64,000 bases of DNA from Candidatus Nanohalarchaeota archaeon. Its GTDB lineage: Archaea > Nanohalarchaeota > Nanosalinia > Nanosalinales > JAFCCC01. Positions 37,130 through 46,178 of this stretch are shown here, in pieces. The notes beneath the pieces were generated by a model. It saw only the letters and a program-made list of their open reading frames with translations. It was not told the DNA's origin and did not search any database. The stretch's first letter is position 1; each line of letters starts with the position of its first letter. The stretch covers positions 94,960-158,959 of the forward strand of contig JAFCCC010000001.1 of NCBI GenBank assembly GCA_017610385.1, read 5' to 3'. Made by a program: the position numbers and the translations under genes.

Positions 37130-38596
37130 TTAGAATGCCTTTAAAATTGCTTCACGAGTTTTAAGATTTATAAGTGCTACTTTGCCAGGATCAGGAACGT
37201 GACCAATTCTTCTTTGAAAATCAGTTTCAGCCTGAAAGGTGCTAGCACAAATTAAATTAATTCCCTTGTAGTTGGAATATGCAAAACTATGCAAGTGACC
37301 TAATGAGAAAATATCTGGAATTTTGTTAATTGTCAAGTAATCTTTATCTTCTGGTGCGATTAGTGTTGAACGGGTTCCATAAATAGGCGCCAAGTGTCTT
37401 CTCCGTAATAAATCAACCATTACTTTTGTAGGATTCTCTTCAGCTTGTTTTCTTACTTCTGGAAGTGCATCAATATGGCCGTGATAATAATAACCATGAT
37501 TTAATAAGACAGAAATTGGAGTGCCACCCATACCATGAAGATTCACATAACATGGATTTGGAGCTAAGTGAACATTATTTAATTGCGATAATTCAGGAAT
37601 ATATTTTTTAGGAATTGGTGGTTGTGGTTCTGCCATTCTTACAACATCATGATCTCCTGGAAGCAAAACAATCTGAATGTTTTCTGGAATACTTGAAACA
37701 AAATTAGATAAATCATCATATTGCCTATAAATATCCTTATATTTAAGATTCTTATCTTGTCCAGGATATTTACCAACACCGTCAACTAAGTCCCCAGTCA
37801 CGCAAATATATAGAACTTTTTCTGCAATTTTGTGGTTGGAATTAATCCACGTTAAAAACTTTTTTAACTTCTTAGTTAAAATTTGCTTACTACCAAAATG
37901 TAAATCAGAAATAAATGCAGCATAAACTTCATCTTTTGTTGCATTAATGTGTGATGGAAGTGGAATTTCTGGCCACAAAACATCTCTGGCAAAAATGATT
38001 CCGTCGCCTGGTTTACCAATAAATCCAATAACATCATCTTCACAAATTCTATCGCCGTATTTTGGTGAACAATAAACCTTAATTGTACCAGTAATATCTT
38101 CAACTGTTAAAATGTATTTTTCCTTTCTTGTTTTGTAAATTTTATCAACCATGGCAATAATAGTTACTTCTTTTTGATTCGAATTCACATTCGCAATAGA
38201 AATGGCGTTTTTTAATTCTCTTCGTTTTAATAAAAGGGTTTTCATTTGATCAAATCGGTCATTAAATTGTTTAACAAAAAGAGCAACATCACGCTTTTTC
38301 GGTGTTGAAACATATGGATTTTCAAATTCCACTTTACCTTCTAAAGTCCGTTTTGTGCGAGCGATGATCTTGAACTCCGAGCGCTCGGACTCGCTGTTTG
38401 TTTTGTTTTGAAGTTGCTCTAAAGAAATATTATGCAGATTTTGCACTAATTCAGAATTAATTAAAAGTGGTTTAACAGAAAGCTCTTTTATCTTAAAAAG
38501 ATCTTCTTCCTTCATCAAGCTTAATGCGTCTTTTTCAACTAAACATCCAAGATTAGTTAACTCTAAAACTATTTCTTGTGGTTTCATTTCAATCAA
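37130..38596 (-). CDS. polB: DNA polymerase D small subunit DP1 (proofreading exonuclease)
   Basis: This 488-residue protein carries the Mre11-like phosphoesterase domain of DP1 in its C-terminal half: FISDLHFGSK, VTGDLVDGVG, LLPGDHDVVR, LNHGYYYHGHID and SLGHLHSF. An OB-fold region lies around residues 140-215 (VTIIAMVDKIYKTRKEKYILTVEDITG). It gives 3'-5' proofreading in PolD. A CCGAGCGCTCGG palindrome lies in frame near residue 70 and encodes SERSE. Its ATG overlaps the Orc1 stop (38593-38596), so both are one operon. Confidence 0.95.
   Translation of the reverse strand: MIEMKPQEIVLELTNLGCLVEKDALSLMKEEDLFKIKELSVKPLLINSELVQNLHNISLEQLQNKTNSESERSEFKIIARTKRTLEGKVEFENPYVSTPKKRDVALFVKQFNDRFDQMKTLLLKRRELKNAISIANVNSNQKEVTIIAMVDKIYKTRKEKYILTVEDITGTIKVYCSPKYGDRICEDDVIGFIGKPGDGIIFARDVLWPEIPLPSHINATKDEVYAAFISDLHFGSKQILTKKLKKFLTWINSNHKIAEKVLYICVTGDLVDGVGKYPGQDKNLKYKDIYRQYDDLSNFVSSIPENIQIVLLPGDHDVVRMAEPQPPIPKKYIPELSQLNNVHLAPNPCYVNLHGMGGTPISVLLNHGYYYHGHIDALPEVRKQAEENPTKVMVDLLRRRHLAPIYGTRSTLIAPEDKDYLTINKIPDIFSLGHLHSFAYSNYKGINLICASTFQAETDFQRRIGHVPDPGKVALINLKTREAILKAF
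38376..38389. repeat. Palindrome P2 inside the DP1 gene
   Basis: TCCGAGCGCTCGGA, encoding part of SERSE in the DP1 N-terminal linker. It is adjacent to ACTCGCTGTT (38389-38398), the decamer also found in the large inverted repeats and origin hairpins. Confidence 0.85.
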
Positions 38597-39798
38597 TAGA
38601 ATTTTTCTTTTAAAAACGAATCAATTTGATCTTGCACGTGAGTAGATAAATCAATTGAAATACTCCTGGTCCTACCATATCTTCCTTTGGAAATGACTCG
38701 GGCGTTTATAATTCCCAACATATCTAATTCAGATAATAAATCAGAAATTCTTCGTTGAGTGAGGGAAGTCAATCCTATTTTATTGCAGATGGTTTTATAA
38801 GTTGTATAAACATCTCCGGTAGCAATATTTCCGCTACTGGTCTTATTCAAGGTTAAAATGGCACTAAGTAAAATTTGAGCGTGTTTTGGCTGGGATTTGA
38901 CAGCTTCGACAGTTCTATCTTTTTCTATTTTTTGTTGAGCTAAATCAACATGCGCAGTAGTTATGTGTTCGCTATCACTTCTCTCTGCAATTTCACCAGA
39001 AACTCTTAGAAGATCTAATGCACGCCGAGCATCACCGTGTTCTTGAGCTGCTAATGCCGCACATTTTTGAATTACGCCCTCTTGCAAAACAGAGTCACTA
39101 AACCCATGTTTACTCCTTTGCAACAAAATATCAACAAGTTCTATTGCATTATAGGGTGGAAAAATTAGCTCTTCTTCTGAAAGAGATGAACGCACACGTG
39201 CATCTAAATACTCTGTGAAATTTAAATCATTTGAAATACCAACTACAAAAACCTTGGTATGCTGTAATTCAGAATTAACTCTAGTTAAATTATACAAAAA
39301 ATTATCCCCAATTTTCTTAACTAAGGCGTCTATTTCATCTAAAACTAAAATAACAGTTCCTTCTTGGTCCTCTAGTTTTTTAAAAAAACGATTGTAAACT
39401 TCATCAGTAGGTAAACCTGTGGCAGGAACTACTTCACCTAAGTTTCTAGCTAATTCCGCTAATAACCGATATTCTGTATCTGCAACCTTTTTCATTTTGC
39501 AATTAATGTAAATGATTTTGAGATTTACGTGCGCATCACGTGCAGCATTTTCTAATTCTTGTGAAACACGCTTAACAACCAAAGTTTTTCCAGTTCCGAC
39601 ACCACCATAAATAAAAGTATTTGATAAATCAGTATTACGCAAACAAGGTGCTAAGATAGAAGCAAGTTCTTGTATCTGGGCATTTCTATGAACAATTTCA
39701 GAAGGTTTAAAAACAGATGTTAATAAATTTTTATCTTGAAAAATAGATTTCTTATTTACATAATTTGCAAACATATCTTTTAAACTTTTTTGATCCAT
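38593..39798 (-). CDS. orc1/cdc6: Orc1/Cdc6 replication initiator
   Basis: This 401-residue AAA+ initiator has Walker A GGVGTGKTLVVKRV (residues 65-72 core), Walker B LVLDEIDALVKK, sensor region FVVGISNDLNFTEYLD, and VRSSLSEEELIFPPYNA with the initiator-specific loop. GDARRALDLLRVSGE is sensor 2. The C-terminal winged helix (LTQRRISDLLSELDMLGIINARV) binds origin DNA. It is the only full Orc1-type gene in the window and sits 1.7 kb from the ORB repeats. The upstream gap (39799-40089) is AT-rich. Confidence 0.97.
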   Translation of the reverse strand: MDQKSLKDMFANYVNKKSIFQDKNLLTSVFKPSEIVHRNAQIQELASILAPCLRNTDLSNTFIYGGVGTGKTLVVKRVSQELENAARDAHVNLKIIYINCKMKKVADTEYRLLAELARNLGEVVPATGLPTDEVYNRFFKKLEDQEGTVILVLDEIDALVKKIGDNFLYNLTRVNSELQHTKVFVVGISNDLNFTEYLDARVRSSLSEEELIFPPYNAIELVDILLQRSKHGFSDSVLQEGVIQKCAALAAQEHGDARRALDLLRVSGEIAERSDSEHITTAHVDLAQQKIEKDRTVEAVKSQPKHAQILLSAILTLNKTSSGNIATGDVYTTYKTICNKIGLTSLTQRRISDLLSELDMLGIINARVISKGRYGRTRSISIDLSTHVQDQIDSFLKEKFY

Positions 39799-40089
39799 TG
39801 TTCTTTCAAATGTTCTATCGGAAATCTAGGCTTTTATTCATTTCTGTACTACATTACAATAATAACTAGCCTCTCACACCCTGAGTTCCTTTGCAAACTC
39901 AGAGTTATTATTATTATTTCTTAGTTTATTAAAAATATAATAATAGAACTTTAGTTCTATAGGAAATTACAGGGTAGGAGGGTCATGTATTTGTGTATTT
40001 CATCTCTCACCACATCGCCTTATTTTCTTTAAACAAAAACAAATATCCGAGCGCTCGGATATTTAAACTTTCTAAAATAAAATTAAAAA
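39799..40089. other. AT-rich region upstream of Orc1/Cdc6
   Basis: This divergent intergenic region has a hairpin CTGAGTT/AACTCAG (near 39882-39904), a long AT tract (39905-39960) and, at about 39954-39974, a weak ORB-like GGAAATTACAGGGT on the plus strand. It ends with palindrome P3 and the TATA-like box of the next gene. It could be an autoregulatory Orc1 site or an accessory part of the origin. No gene is seen. Confidence 0.45.
40041..40064. repeat. Palindrome P3, 24 bases perfect
   Basis: Half-site AAATATCCGAGC followed by its exact reverse complement. It ends in the TATA-like element GATATTTAAAC and is centred 37.5 bases before the start of the VTT-family gene, as an operator might be. 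Confidence 0.9.
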
Positions 40090-40749
40090 ATGAAGAAACT
40101 GAAAATCCTTTGGATTTTTTTAACATTTATTCCCATACTTCTAATAATTTTAGGTTATATTTTTCCTTCAAGCTTTTTCTCAAGCCAAGAGCAAATCAGA
40201 AACTTTGTTACTTCTTTCGGAATTTGGGCCCCAATAATATTCATTTTACTTCAGATTCTCCAAGTTATTATCACTCCTCTTAGTCATTATTCTGTTTCAG
40301 TTGCCGGAGGTTTTATTTTTGGATTGTGGCCAGGTTTTTTGTATAATTGGATTGGCAGAGTTTTTGGTACGATTATCGCATTCTTTTTAGGAAAGATTTT
40401 TGGCAGAAAAATCATAAAACACGTAGTAAAGCCAGGAACACTCAAGAAATATGATCAAGTTTTTAACAAAGGCAAGCTTTTATTATTCCTGGCGTATTTT
40501 GCACCATTTTTCCCTGATGACGAACTATCCTATCTTTCTGGTGTTTCTTCGCTTAAATCAAAGATTTTCGTCCCTTTAATTATTTTAGGCCACATAAGTG
40601 GTAGCCTTTATTTAGCTTATGTCGGGAATGGAATTTCTTCCATTACCGCGCCCACATTTCTGATCATTTCAGGAGCTTCACTTATACCAGGAATTTTATT
40701 TGCGATTTTGTACCGAAGGAAAAAGAAACTCCGAGCGCTCGGAGTTTAA
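40090..40749 (+). CDS. VTT/DedA-family membrane protein (TVP38/TMEM64-like)
   Basis: This 219-residue membrane protein has about 5-6 hydrophobic helices. The VTT signature is visible as GGFIFGLWPGFLYNWIGRVFGTIIAFFLGKIFGRK, followed by FAPFFPDDELSYLSGVSSL. Members of this family are implicated in lipid transport. The TATA-like TATTTAAAC ends about 23 bases before the ATG. Palindrome P3 lies just before the promoter, and P4 overlaps the last codons (encoding KLRALGV) and the stop. The two palindromes therefore bracket the gene. Confidence 0.85.
   Translation: MKKLKILWIFLTFIPILLIILGYIFPSSFFSSQEQIRNFVTSFGIWAPIIFILLQILQVIITPLSHYSVSVAGGFIFGLWPGFLYNWIGRVFGTIIAFFLGKIFGRKIIKHVVKPGTLKKYDQVFNKGKLLLFLAYFAPFFPDDELSYLSGVSSLKSKIFVPLIILGHISGSLYLAYVGNGISSITAPTFLIISGASLIPGILFAILYRRKKKLRALGV
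40726..40747. repeat. Palindrome P4, 22 bases perfect
   Basis: Half-site AAACTCCGAGC followed by its reverse complement. It overlaps the end of the VTT-family gene, including two bases of its TAA. The arms outside the core differ from P3 but still pair. Confidence 0.9.
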
Positions 40750-40776
40750 CACCACCTCTGTAAACTTTCTTAAATA

Positions 40777-40977
40777 TTGCAGGATGTGCAAACGCATCTT
40801 CCTAAGGTAGAAGCAATTTTAGTTCATTGTTCAAAAGGGATAAATCGCAGTCCTGCGGTTGCTATGGCTTTGAATGATCTTTTTGGATTCGGATGTGATC
40901 CTGATGTGCTTGTGAAACAACATCCTGAAGCCACCCATCGGCCATATGATATTTTAATACAAGAGGCAAAAAAATAG
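40777..40977 (+). pseudogene. Truncated dual-specificity phosphatase
   Basis: This 66-codon frame starts at TTG and encodes the cysteine phosphatase signature LVHCSKGINRSPAVA (HC-X5-R) and a following helix (MALNDLF). Family members are normally 130-170 residues, so the N-terminal half is missing. The upstream sequence is the VTT-family gene and palindrome P4. It may be a remnant cut off when that gene arrived, or a short active form; I favour a remnant. Confidence 0.55.
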
Positions 40978-41040
40978 GGCTTTTATCTAAATAATTTGTA
41001 TTGATTCTACGTCACAGAGAGAACAAATTCTTTAAAAAGA

Positions 41041-41054
41041 TCCGAGCACTAGGA
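41041..41054. repeat. Palindrome P5, degenerate copy
   Basis: TCCGAGCACTAGGA differs from TCCGAGCGCTCGGA at two positions and is only partly palindromic. It lies just before the ATG at 41061. Confidence 0.55.
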
Positions 41055-41060
41055 TTCTAT

Positions 41061-41261
41061 ATGAAAAGTACCCAAAATGATGTTTATAATTTATTAAGGA
41101 ATTCAAATGTACCTCTTTCTACAAAAGCAATCGCTGAAAAACTAAACATTGATTGGCATACAGCAAACAAACGACTGCAAATTCTACTCAAAAACGATCA
41201 GATTTACAAAGTGGTCTGGAAAAGTAATTTAACCCTGTATTGGGATAAGCCGATCTTTTAA
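41061..41261 (+). CDS. Small winged-helix protein
   Basis: From the ATG at 41061 it encodes 66 residues with a helix-turn-helix (LSTKAIAEKLNIDWHTANKRLQIL) and a wing (IYKVVWKSNLTLYW). The frame extends upstream to a TTG at 41001, but those residues are basic and lack helix patterning. Probably a small DNA-binding regulator. Nothing nearby suggests its target. Confidence 0.6.
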   Translation: MKSTQNDVYNLLRNSNVPLSTKAIAEKLNIDWHTANKRLQILLKNDQIYKVVWKSNLTLYWDKPIF

Positions 41262-41337
41262 TTAGGCCCACACACGTTGTGATCTTTCTTTCTGCTGCAA
41301 ATAAGATATGTAATTAGACCTCTGTTTATATCTTATC

Positions 41338-41484
41338 ATGAAATGCTTTAGACTTCAAAAAGTTCATGAATCTCAGTACAGGATAAGCATTCCTGTTTCT
41401 ATAGTCCGGGCCAAGGACTGAAAGGATAAACAAGAACTTCATTGGAAAATCAACAAAGAAGGAGATTTAGTTCTGAAAGAGTGA
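41338..41484 (+). pseudogene. AbrB-type regulator with an internal stop
   Basis: The frame reads MKCFRLQKVHESQYRISIPVSIVRAKD, a TGA at 41419-41421, then KDKQELHWKINKEGDLVLKE before TGA at 41482. The two halves make one swapped-hairpin AbrB/SpoVT domain, and the stop stands where Trp (TGG) is usual. Because TGA ends many other genes here, recoding is unlikely; I read a nonsense mutation. The remainder of 41262-41570 holds nothing else I recognise. Confidence 0.6.
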
Positions 41485-41570
41485 TAAGATGATCTTAAAT
41501 CCCAAAAAACAAGGTTAGAACTAACTCTAACCAGCAAAAGAATATATGCCTCTCAGCACTTAGTTCTATT

Positions 41571-41981
41571 ATGAAGTTCAACAAACTAATTCCTGAATTA
41601 AGTGTATGTAATTTTGAAAATAGCATTAAATTTTATACAGAGATTCTCGGTTTCATTATAGAATACCAACGGGAAGAATCTAAATTTGCTATGCTCTCAT
41701 TTCAAGGAAGTCAAATGATGATTGAAGAAACAAATAACCACTGGAACACAGGCAAACTAGAACGTCCTTTTGGCAGAGGAATCAATTTTCAGATAGAAGT
41801 TGATAAAATTCAACCAATCATAGAGCGTCTAAAAAAGAATGATTATCCCCTTTTTGTTGAGCCAAAAGAAAAATGGTATAGGCAAGATAACCAGATGATC
41901 GGAAACAAAGAATTTTTAATCCAAGACCCAGACGGTTATTTACTCAGATTTGCAGAAGATTTAGGAATTAAATCTTTGTAA
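41571..41981 (+). CDS. VOC-superfamily (glyoxalase/bleomycin-resistance-like) protein
   Basis: This 136-residue protein has two beta-alpha-beta modules typical of vicinal-oxygen-chelate proteins: LIPELSVCNFENSIKFYTEILGFI, FAMLSFQGSQMMIEE and later GRGINFQIEVDKI, LIQDPDGYLLRFAED. The order resembles bleomycin-resistance proteins, which often bind rather than transform the drug. It could also be a dioxygenase-like enzyme. Function unproven. Confidence 0.85.
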   Translation: MKFNKLIPELSVCNFENSIKFYTEILGFIIEYQREESKFAMLSFQGSQMMIEETNNHWNTGKLERPFGRGINFQIEVDKIQPIIERLKKNDYPLFVEPKEKWYRQDNQMIGNKEFLIQDPDGYLLRFAEDLGIKSL

Positions 41982-41984
41982 TTT

Positions 41985-42283
41985 CTAATTGTTTACTCAA
42001 GAAAGTCCTTGTGGTCGAGTTATTAGAGAGTGAGGCGGAGCCATATGAGACCCAGAAGAAATAGTGGGTATAGAAGATACTAAAAGATCTGCGAGACGAT
42101 GAGCGATTCCTTGATCAATCTATTATACAATTACCTGAAATCTTCAAAGAATATCAGAAAGCAGAAGATCAGGATAAAAAGAATTTCTTATTGAAAGAAT
42201 ATCAAGATCGTGTTAAGATTTTGCGAGATACTTTGCAAGAGTGGGATTGTGATGAGAAGGAGTGTAAGAAAGAGTTTAAGTAA
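41985..42283 (+). pseudogene. Coding remnant split by two amber codons
   Basis: In one frame the sequence encodes LLKKVLVVELLESEAEPYETQKK, TAG, WV, TAG, then KILKDLRDDERFLDQSI, and ends DTLQEWDCDEKECKKEFK before TAA. The charged, helix-forming composition continues across both stops. There is no start codon. It looks like a gene of roughly 100 residues inactivated recently. Family not recognised. Confidence 0.4.
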
Positions 42284-42379
42284 AAATAGATTTAGTAAAG
42301 TTTCCAATTAGAATATGATGTAAGAAACAATAGAAACACTCATAAATGTTTGCATCTACTACTTAGTAGAGGTAAGGAA

Positions 42380-42973
42380 ATTCCATATTGTAATAAGTGT
42401 GGAGCTGAGTTGAAAGAAGGCGCAAAGTTTTGTACATCTTGTGGGGCCACTCAACCAATTAGGAAGAATCCTAAACAAGAAAAAGAAGCTAAACGAATAT
42501 CTTTTGGTGGCGTCTTTCTAATAATCATAATATTGCTTGTAGGATATATTGCACTTGATGTGTACGCAATAAATCAATTAAAAGTAGATACCTCTGTAGA
42601 TAGCGCACTTAACACGCTATTAAACTCCAAATCTCAACTCAGTATATCTTCGTCTAGAATAAATACCAAGGTTCGACTTCAAAACCCGACACCAATTCCG
42701 ATTATAATGACTAATACCGAATTAAGAGCTAGTTATGGTGACATTCAGTTTTTAGAGGGTGGATCAGGATTTCTGATTATGAGTCCAAACTCAAAAAAAG
42801 ATGTGTCAATTTATGCAGAACTTCATCATTTAGGCGCATTGAAAGCTGTAGGTTCGGGAATCTTGGATACCATAACTGGGTTATTCGCTAAAAAACACAC
42901 TACAAGAGCCCTTTCTGCAGGATATTATGCCAAGTTAGGTCCAATAAGAATTCCTTTGGGTGATCTCCGATGA
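42380..42973 (+). CDS. Zinc-ribbon membrane protein with LEA14-like domain
   Basis: It begins (I/M)PYCNKCGAEL...CTSCGA, a zinc ribbon, then a transmembrane segment (GVFLIIIILLVGYIALDVYAI). An external LEA14/WHy-like domain follows, with VRLQNPTPIPIIMTNTEL and KDVSIYAELHH. No ATG fits. The frame begins at a TTG (42350). An ATT at 42380 follows AGAGGT by 7 bases and gives the normal zinc-ribbon N-terminus, so it is the better candidate. It overlaps the next gene by 4 bases. Confidence 0.65.
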   Translation: MPYCNKCGAELKEGAKFCTSCGATQPIRKNPKQEKEAKRISFGGVFLIIIILLVGYIALDVYAINQLKVDTSVDSALNTLLNSKSQLSISSSRINTKVRLQNPTPIPIIMTNTELRASYGDIQFLEGGSGFLIMSPNSKKDVSIYAELHHLGALKAVGSGILDTITGLFAKKHTTRALSAGYYAKLGPIRIPLGDLR

Positions 42974-44517
42974 AAAAACCTTTATTTTTAATACTGGTTG
43001 TAATTTTAACATTTTCTTTTATTTCAATGGTTTTAGCAGAAGATTGTCAAGTTGCTAGGCCCCAGAGAGAAGTATTAAAATGTGATATAGGAGAAGCAAT
43101 ACAACCCAAACTTATTTTTGATTGTAGCAATTGGGAAAATGAGAAGTTGTGCACTACACAATACTCTTGCAAAGTGGGTTGTACACTAAATTATGCTGGC
43201 TCAGAAGATGCTTGGTTAGCTTTGACAGGCTGTGGCGAGATCGCTAATCTTTATGCACAAATATATAAAGATGGTATATTGATCCATGAAGTATCCACCA
43301 CATCTAGTCAGGGATGGGAAGGAAAGACAACTCTTGGGGAGGGAAGTGAACTTCTAATTAAGGCAAGATGTTATACCTCTCTTTTTTCTGGTCATATAAA
43401 AAAGAAGATTCCTTCAGTAGGTTATCTTGAAATCGATGACACAGAGAAATATCTATATGCCACCAATTTTGATTGGCCGGAGCATAGAATCAAGGAATCT
43501 AAAGGCTGTATAGCTCAGGAGATGGTTTCAAATTATTTGAATAAACAGATTGATCAAGGGACTCTCCCCGCCGAAGAGAAATATACTACAAATATTAATG
43601 AACTAAATTTGAATTCGCCTCTGGCTACTAAAGATACACTCTCTTTTTTCTATCGCTGGGACATTGATAATGAGATAAACAAACGGTATGACGCAGAAGG
43701 AACTCCGGTATATTGTGGAAACAATAAGTTGTATGCGTATAATAAAATTGAAACTGTAGGAGGTAACTGCTATCTTGTTCCTGGGAATGTAATAAAAACT
43801 GTAGAATGTTGTTCTGATTCTAATTGTCCGATTTCAGGAATGTTGTGTGGTTCTGGATTCACTTGTACAGATAAAAAACCATGCAATAGTGACATAGAAT
43901 GTGGTTCAGAAGAAGGGACCTGCAGTAATAAACAAAAATCCTGGCATACTTGTGATAAGCAAGGTGAAGAAATAATTTTGCCTAATGGACAAAAATACAC
44001 CGGATATTGCAGTTTAAAAACAAAAAATGTTGAATGCTGCCCTGGAGATTGTAGTTCTGAGGAACATTGTGAGGAAGATAAAGGTTGTGTTAATAATATC
44101 CAGATTATAAATTGTCCTGCAGGAAAATGTTGCAAGGAAGGGAGTTCATATAAGGCTCAAGATTGCTCAAAGGGATTAGAGTGTTGTATGATTTCTGGGA
44201 CTTATGTTGGAGAGTGCAAAGAAACTTGTCAACCAATTGTTGATGATGCCCCCGGATCCAAGGAAACTACTTCTAAAGCAACTGGAAACATCACTAAAAA
44301 CGATGGAAATTCTTCTATTTTGTTTGTAATTTTGGCAATAGTTATTGTGGCGGTTGCCGGGGGTTCCTATTTCATGATTCGCAAAACAAAAAGTTCAAGT
44401 AAATCGTCTACTACATACCATAAAGAGACAAAACCTGCAGAAAAATACTGTATGAAATGTGGTGCAGAAATGACAAATGAAGACAAATTCTGCCCTGAAT
44501 GTGGCGCTAAAAAGTAG
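42970..44517 (+). CDS. Cys-rich surface protein with C-terminal zinc ribbon
   Basis: This 515-residue protein has a signal peptide (PLFLILVVILTFSFISMVLA), a long external part with many Cys pairs in CCSDSNCP, CGSGFTC, CNSDIECG and CCPGDCSSEEHC, a transmembrane helix (SILFVILAIVIVAVAGGSYFMI) and a cytoplasmic zinc ribbon at the end (KYCMKCGAEMTNEDKFCPECG). The topology mirrors its upstream neighbour, which carries the zinc ribbon at its N-terminus. Part of the same operon. Function unknown. Confidence 0.75.
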   Translation: MKKPLFLILVVILTFSFISMVLAEDCQVARPQREVLKCDIGEAIQPKLIFDCSNWENEKLCTTQYSCKVGCTLNYAGSEDAWLALTGCGEIANLYAQIYKDGILIHEVSTTSSQGWEGKTTLGEGSELLIKARCYTSLFSGHIKKKIPSVGYLEIDDTEKYLYATNFDWPEHRIKESKGCIAQEMVSNYLNKQIDQGTLPAEEKYTTNINELNLNSPLATKDTLSFFYRWDIDNEINKRYDAEGTPVYCGNNKLYAYNKIETVGGNCYLVPGNVIKTVECCSDSNCPISGMLCGSGFTCTDKKPCNSDIECGSEEGTCSNKQKSWHTCDKQGEEIILPNGQKYTGYCSLKTKNVECCPGDCSSEEHCEEDKGCVNNIQIINCPAGKCCKEGSSYKAQDCSKGLECCMISGTYVGECKETCQPIVDDAPGSKETTSKATGNITKNDGNSSILFVILAIVIVAVAGGSYFMIRKTKSSSKSSTTYHKETKPAEKYCMKCGAEMTNEDKFCPECGAKK

Positions 44518-44945
44518 ATTCAACAAACACCATCTATGGTGAAACGGTAGTATTATTGGAATTCGAGTAGAATTTGAAATCTGTAATTAACTTCATATAA
44601 AGCAACTACCAGAAAGACACAATCAATTATATCCCTAAAAACTAATTTCTTCTTAGTAAATTTCTTAATTTGAAAGCACTGGGAGGATTGCAAGAATCTC
44701 AAAGGATACAATAGAGATACAATATAAAAACTATAGCATATGGTTATTTTCTCTTTTAGAGAGGTATAAGACATTCTTTAACCCCCAAACTTTCCGAGAA
44801 GCTTTTCTAGAAAGCAATACAGTTCTCACATGCCGTTACTTGTATCTTTTGGCAAAGTCCAAGTATTCGGATTTTATAGTAATATTGATTCCACCTTTAC
44901 TCAAATTTTAAAAAGCTTTATACTTTAAATTACAAAAATTGATTT
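44518..44945. other. 428-base intergenic region
   Basis: I see no convincing gene. There is a short hairpin CACCA/TGGTG at 44530-44543 and a TATA-like CTTTATACTTTAAAT about 26 bases before the next ATG. The rest is AT-rich. Confidence 0.4.
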
Positions 44946-46178
44946 ATGCCCAAATCTTTATCAATTGTGGCAAAAGCAGGAATGGCCGTAGCGGCATTAG
45001 CTATTGTCATATCATTTATAATTTCTTTTATAGTACTTCCAAAAAATTATCCGCTAACTTTTGAAGATTCTTATGGCCATCGTAGTGATGGGGACGTTTA
45101 CCTCAATGGCAAACATCTGGGCAGAACCCAACATGGTGTAGTATATCTTAGAGGTTTTAAGACAGGGGAAGTTAAAATAATAGCGTACAAAGATGGAAAA
45201 TCTTATATAAATTATTATGATCTTAATCCTGCAGAGGAAGGTCAGGACTTCATATTCGAGGTTGATTATTCCACACCTTGGGTTGCTCCAGTCAATGAAG
45301 AGAATATAACCCAATATCTTAATGCTTTAGACTTATCTAACAGTAAACTGAGATCAGAAGCTACAAAATACATTAGAGATTGTCCTTCAGGAGATATTGA
45401 ATGTCAATTAATTTACGTATACGAGGGTTTTCTTTTGAACTATTCGTATATCGCAGATCCACGAAATGAAGAACATATCCAATCCCCCTTTGAAACAATA
45501 AATTATGGAGGGGGGGATTGCGAGGATTTAACAATTTTATTAATAAGTCTTCTTGAGAACATTGGGATTGAAACCTACATGGTGCTTGAACCAGAACATG
45601 TTTATGCTCTTGCATGCGGAGTAGATGCAGAAGTAATGTATAACTATACTTTACCTCTATTTTACACTTACGATCTTGTAGAGAATTCTACAGAAAAGAT
45701 ACATATCAAAGGAGACTGGGGCTGGTACTATGGTGGAAATGACTCGTTTAAAGATATGGCATTTACTATGCTTGTAAATATCACCGCCAATAAACCTATT
45801 ACAGTTTTTGCAGTAAATGATGAATATGATTATCAAGCGTTCATGTATGGAGAGCCATATACTTACATTCAAGGAACGTATCGAGAAAATGTACGAAGTT
45901 ATAATGAAACTTTAGTAGTTCCTGCTACTGGCGGCTTTGTAATTTTCAATCCGAATAAATATGGTGCAGATATAGCGCTAAGAGTAGAATCTTATTTGAA
46001 TTACTACGGAATAGACCCGAAAAATCTTATTATTTATACATATAGCATAAATGACCAAACTTGTGTACCCTTAGATCCCTCATTAGGAGAAATGAGTTAT
46101 GCGGGGTACGAAGGTGAAAACAATATTAGAAAAAGATTTATAAGTAGTTTAACAAGAAAGGAACATGTCCCAGACTAA
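44946..46178 (+). CDS. Membrane-anchored transglutaminase-like protein
   Basis: This 410-residue protein has an N-terminal transmembrane helix (KAGMAVAALAIVISFIISFIVL) and a transglutaminase-like core. The catalytic Cys is in NYGGGDCEDLTILLISLLENIG and the His in PEHVYALACG. A beta-rich C-terminus follows. Archaeal relatives are thought to be peptidases or amidases acting at the surface. A paralogue is at 47822-49039. It overlaps the next gene by 14 bases. Confidence 0.8.
   Translation: MPKSLSIVAKAGMAVAALAIVISFIISFIVLPKNYPLTFEDSYGHRSDGDVYLNGKHLGRTQHGVVYLRGFKTGEVKIIAYKDGKSYINYYDLNPAEEGQDFIFEVDYSTPWVAPVNEENITQYLNALDLSNSKLRSEATKYIRDCPSGDIECQLIYVYEGFLLNYSYIADPRNEEHIQSPFETINYGGGDCEDLTILLISLLENIGIETYMVLEPEHVYALACGVDAEVMYNYTLPLFYTYDLVENSTEKIHIKGDWGWYYGGNDSFKDMAFTMLVNITANKPITVFAVNDEYDYQAFMYGEPYTYIQGTYRENVRSYNETLVVPATGGFVIFNPNKYGADIALRVESYLNYYGIDPKNLIIYTYSINDQTCVPLDPSLGEMSYAGYEGENNIRKRFISSLTRKEHVPD

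Noticed and set aside
42036-42050. TAG read as pyrrolysine in the 41985-42283 remnant
   Set aside because: No pyl genes are seen, the frame has no start codon, and the two TAGs are close together. Decay is simpler.
44553-44774. Open frame of 73 residues on the minus strand in the 428-base gap
   Set aside because: Biased composition, no promoter and no family resemblance.
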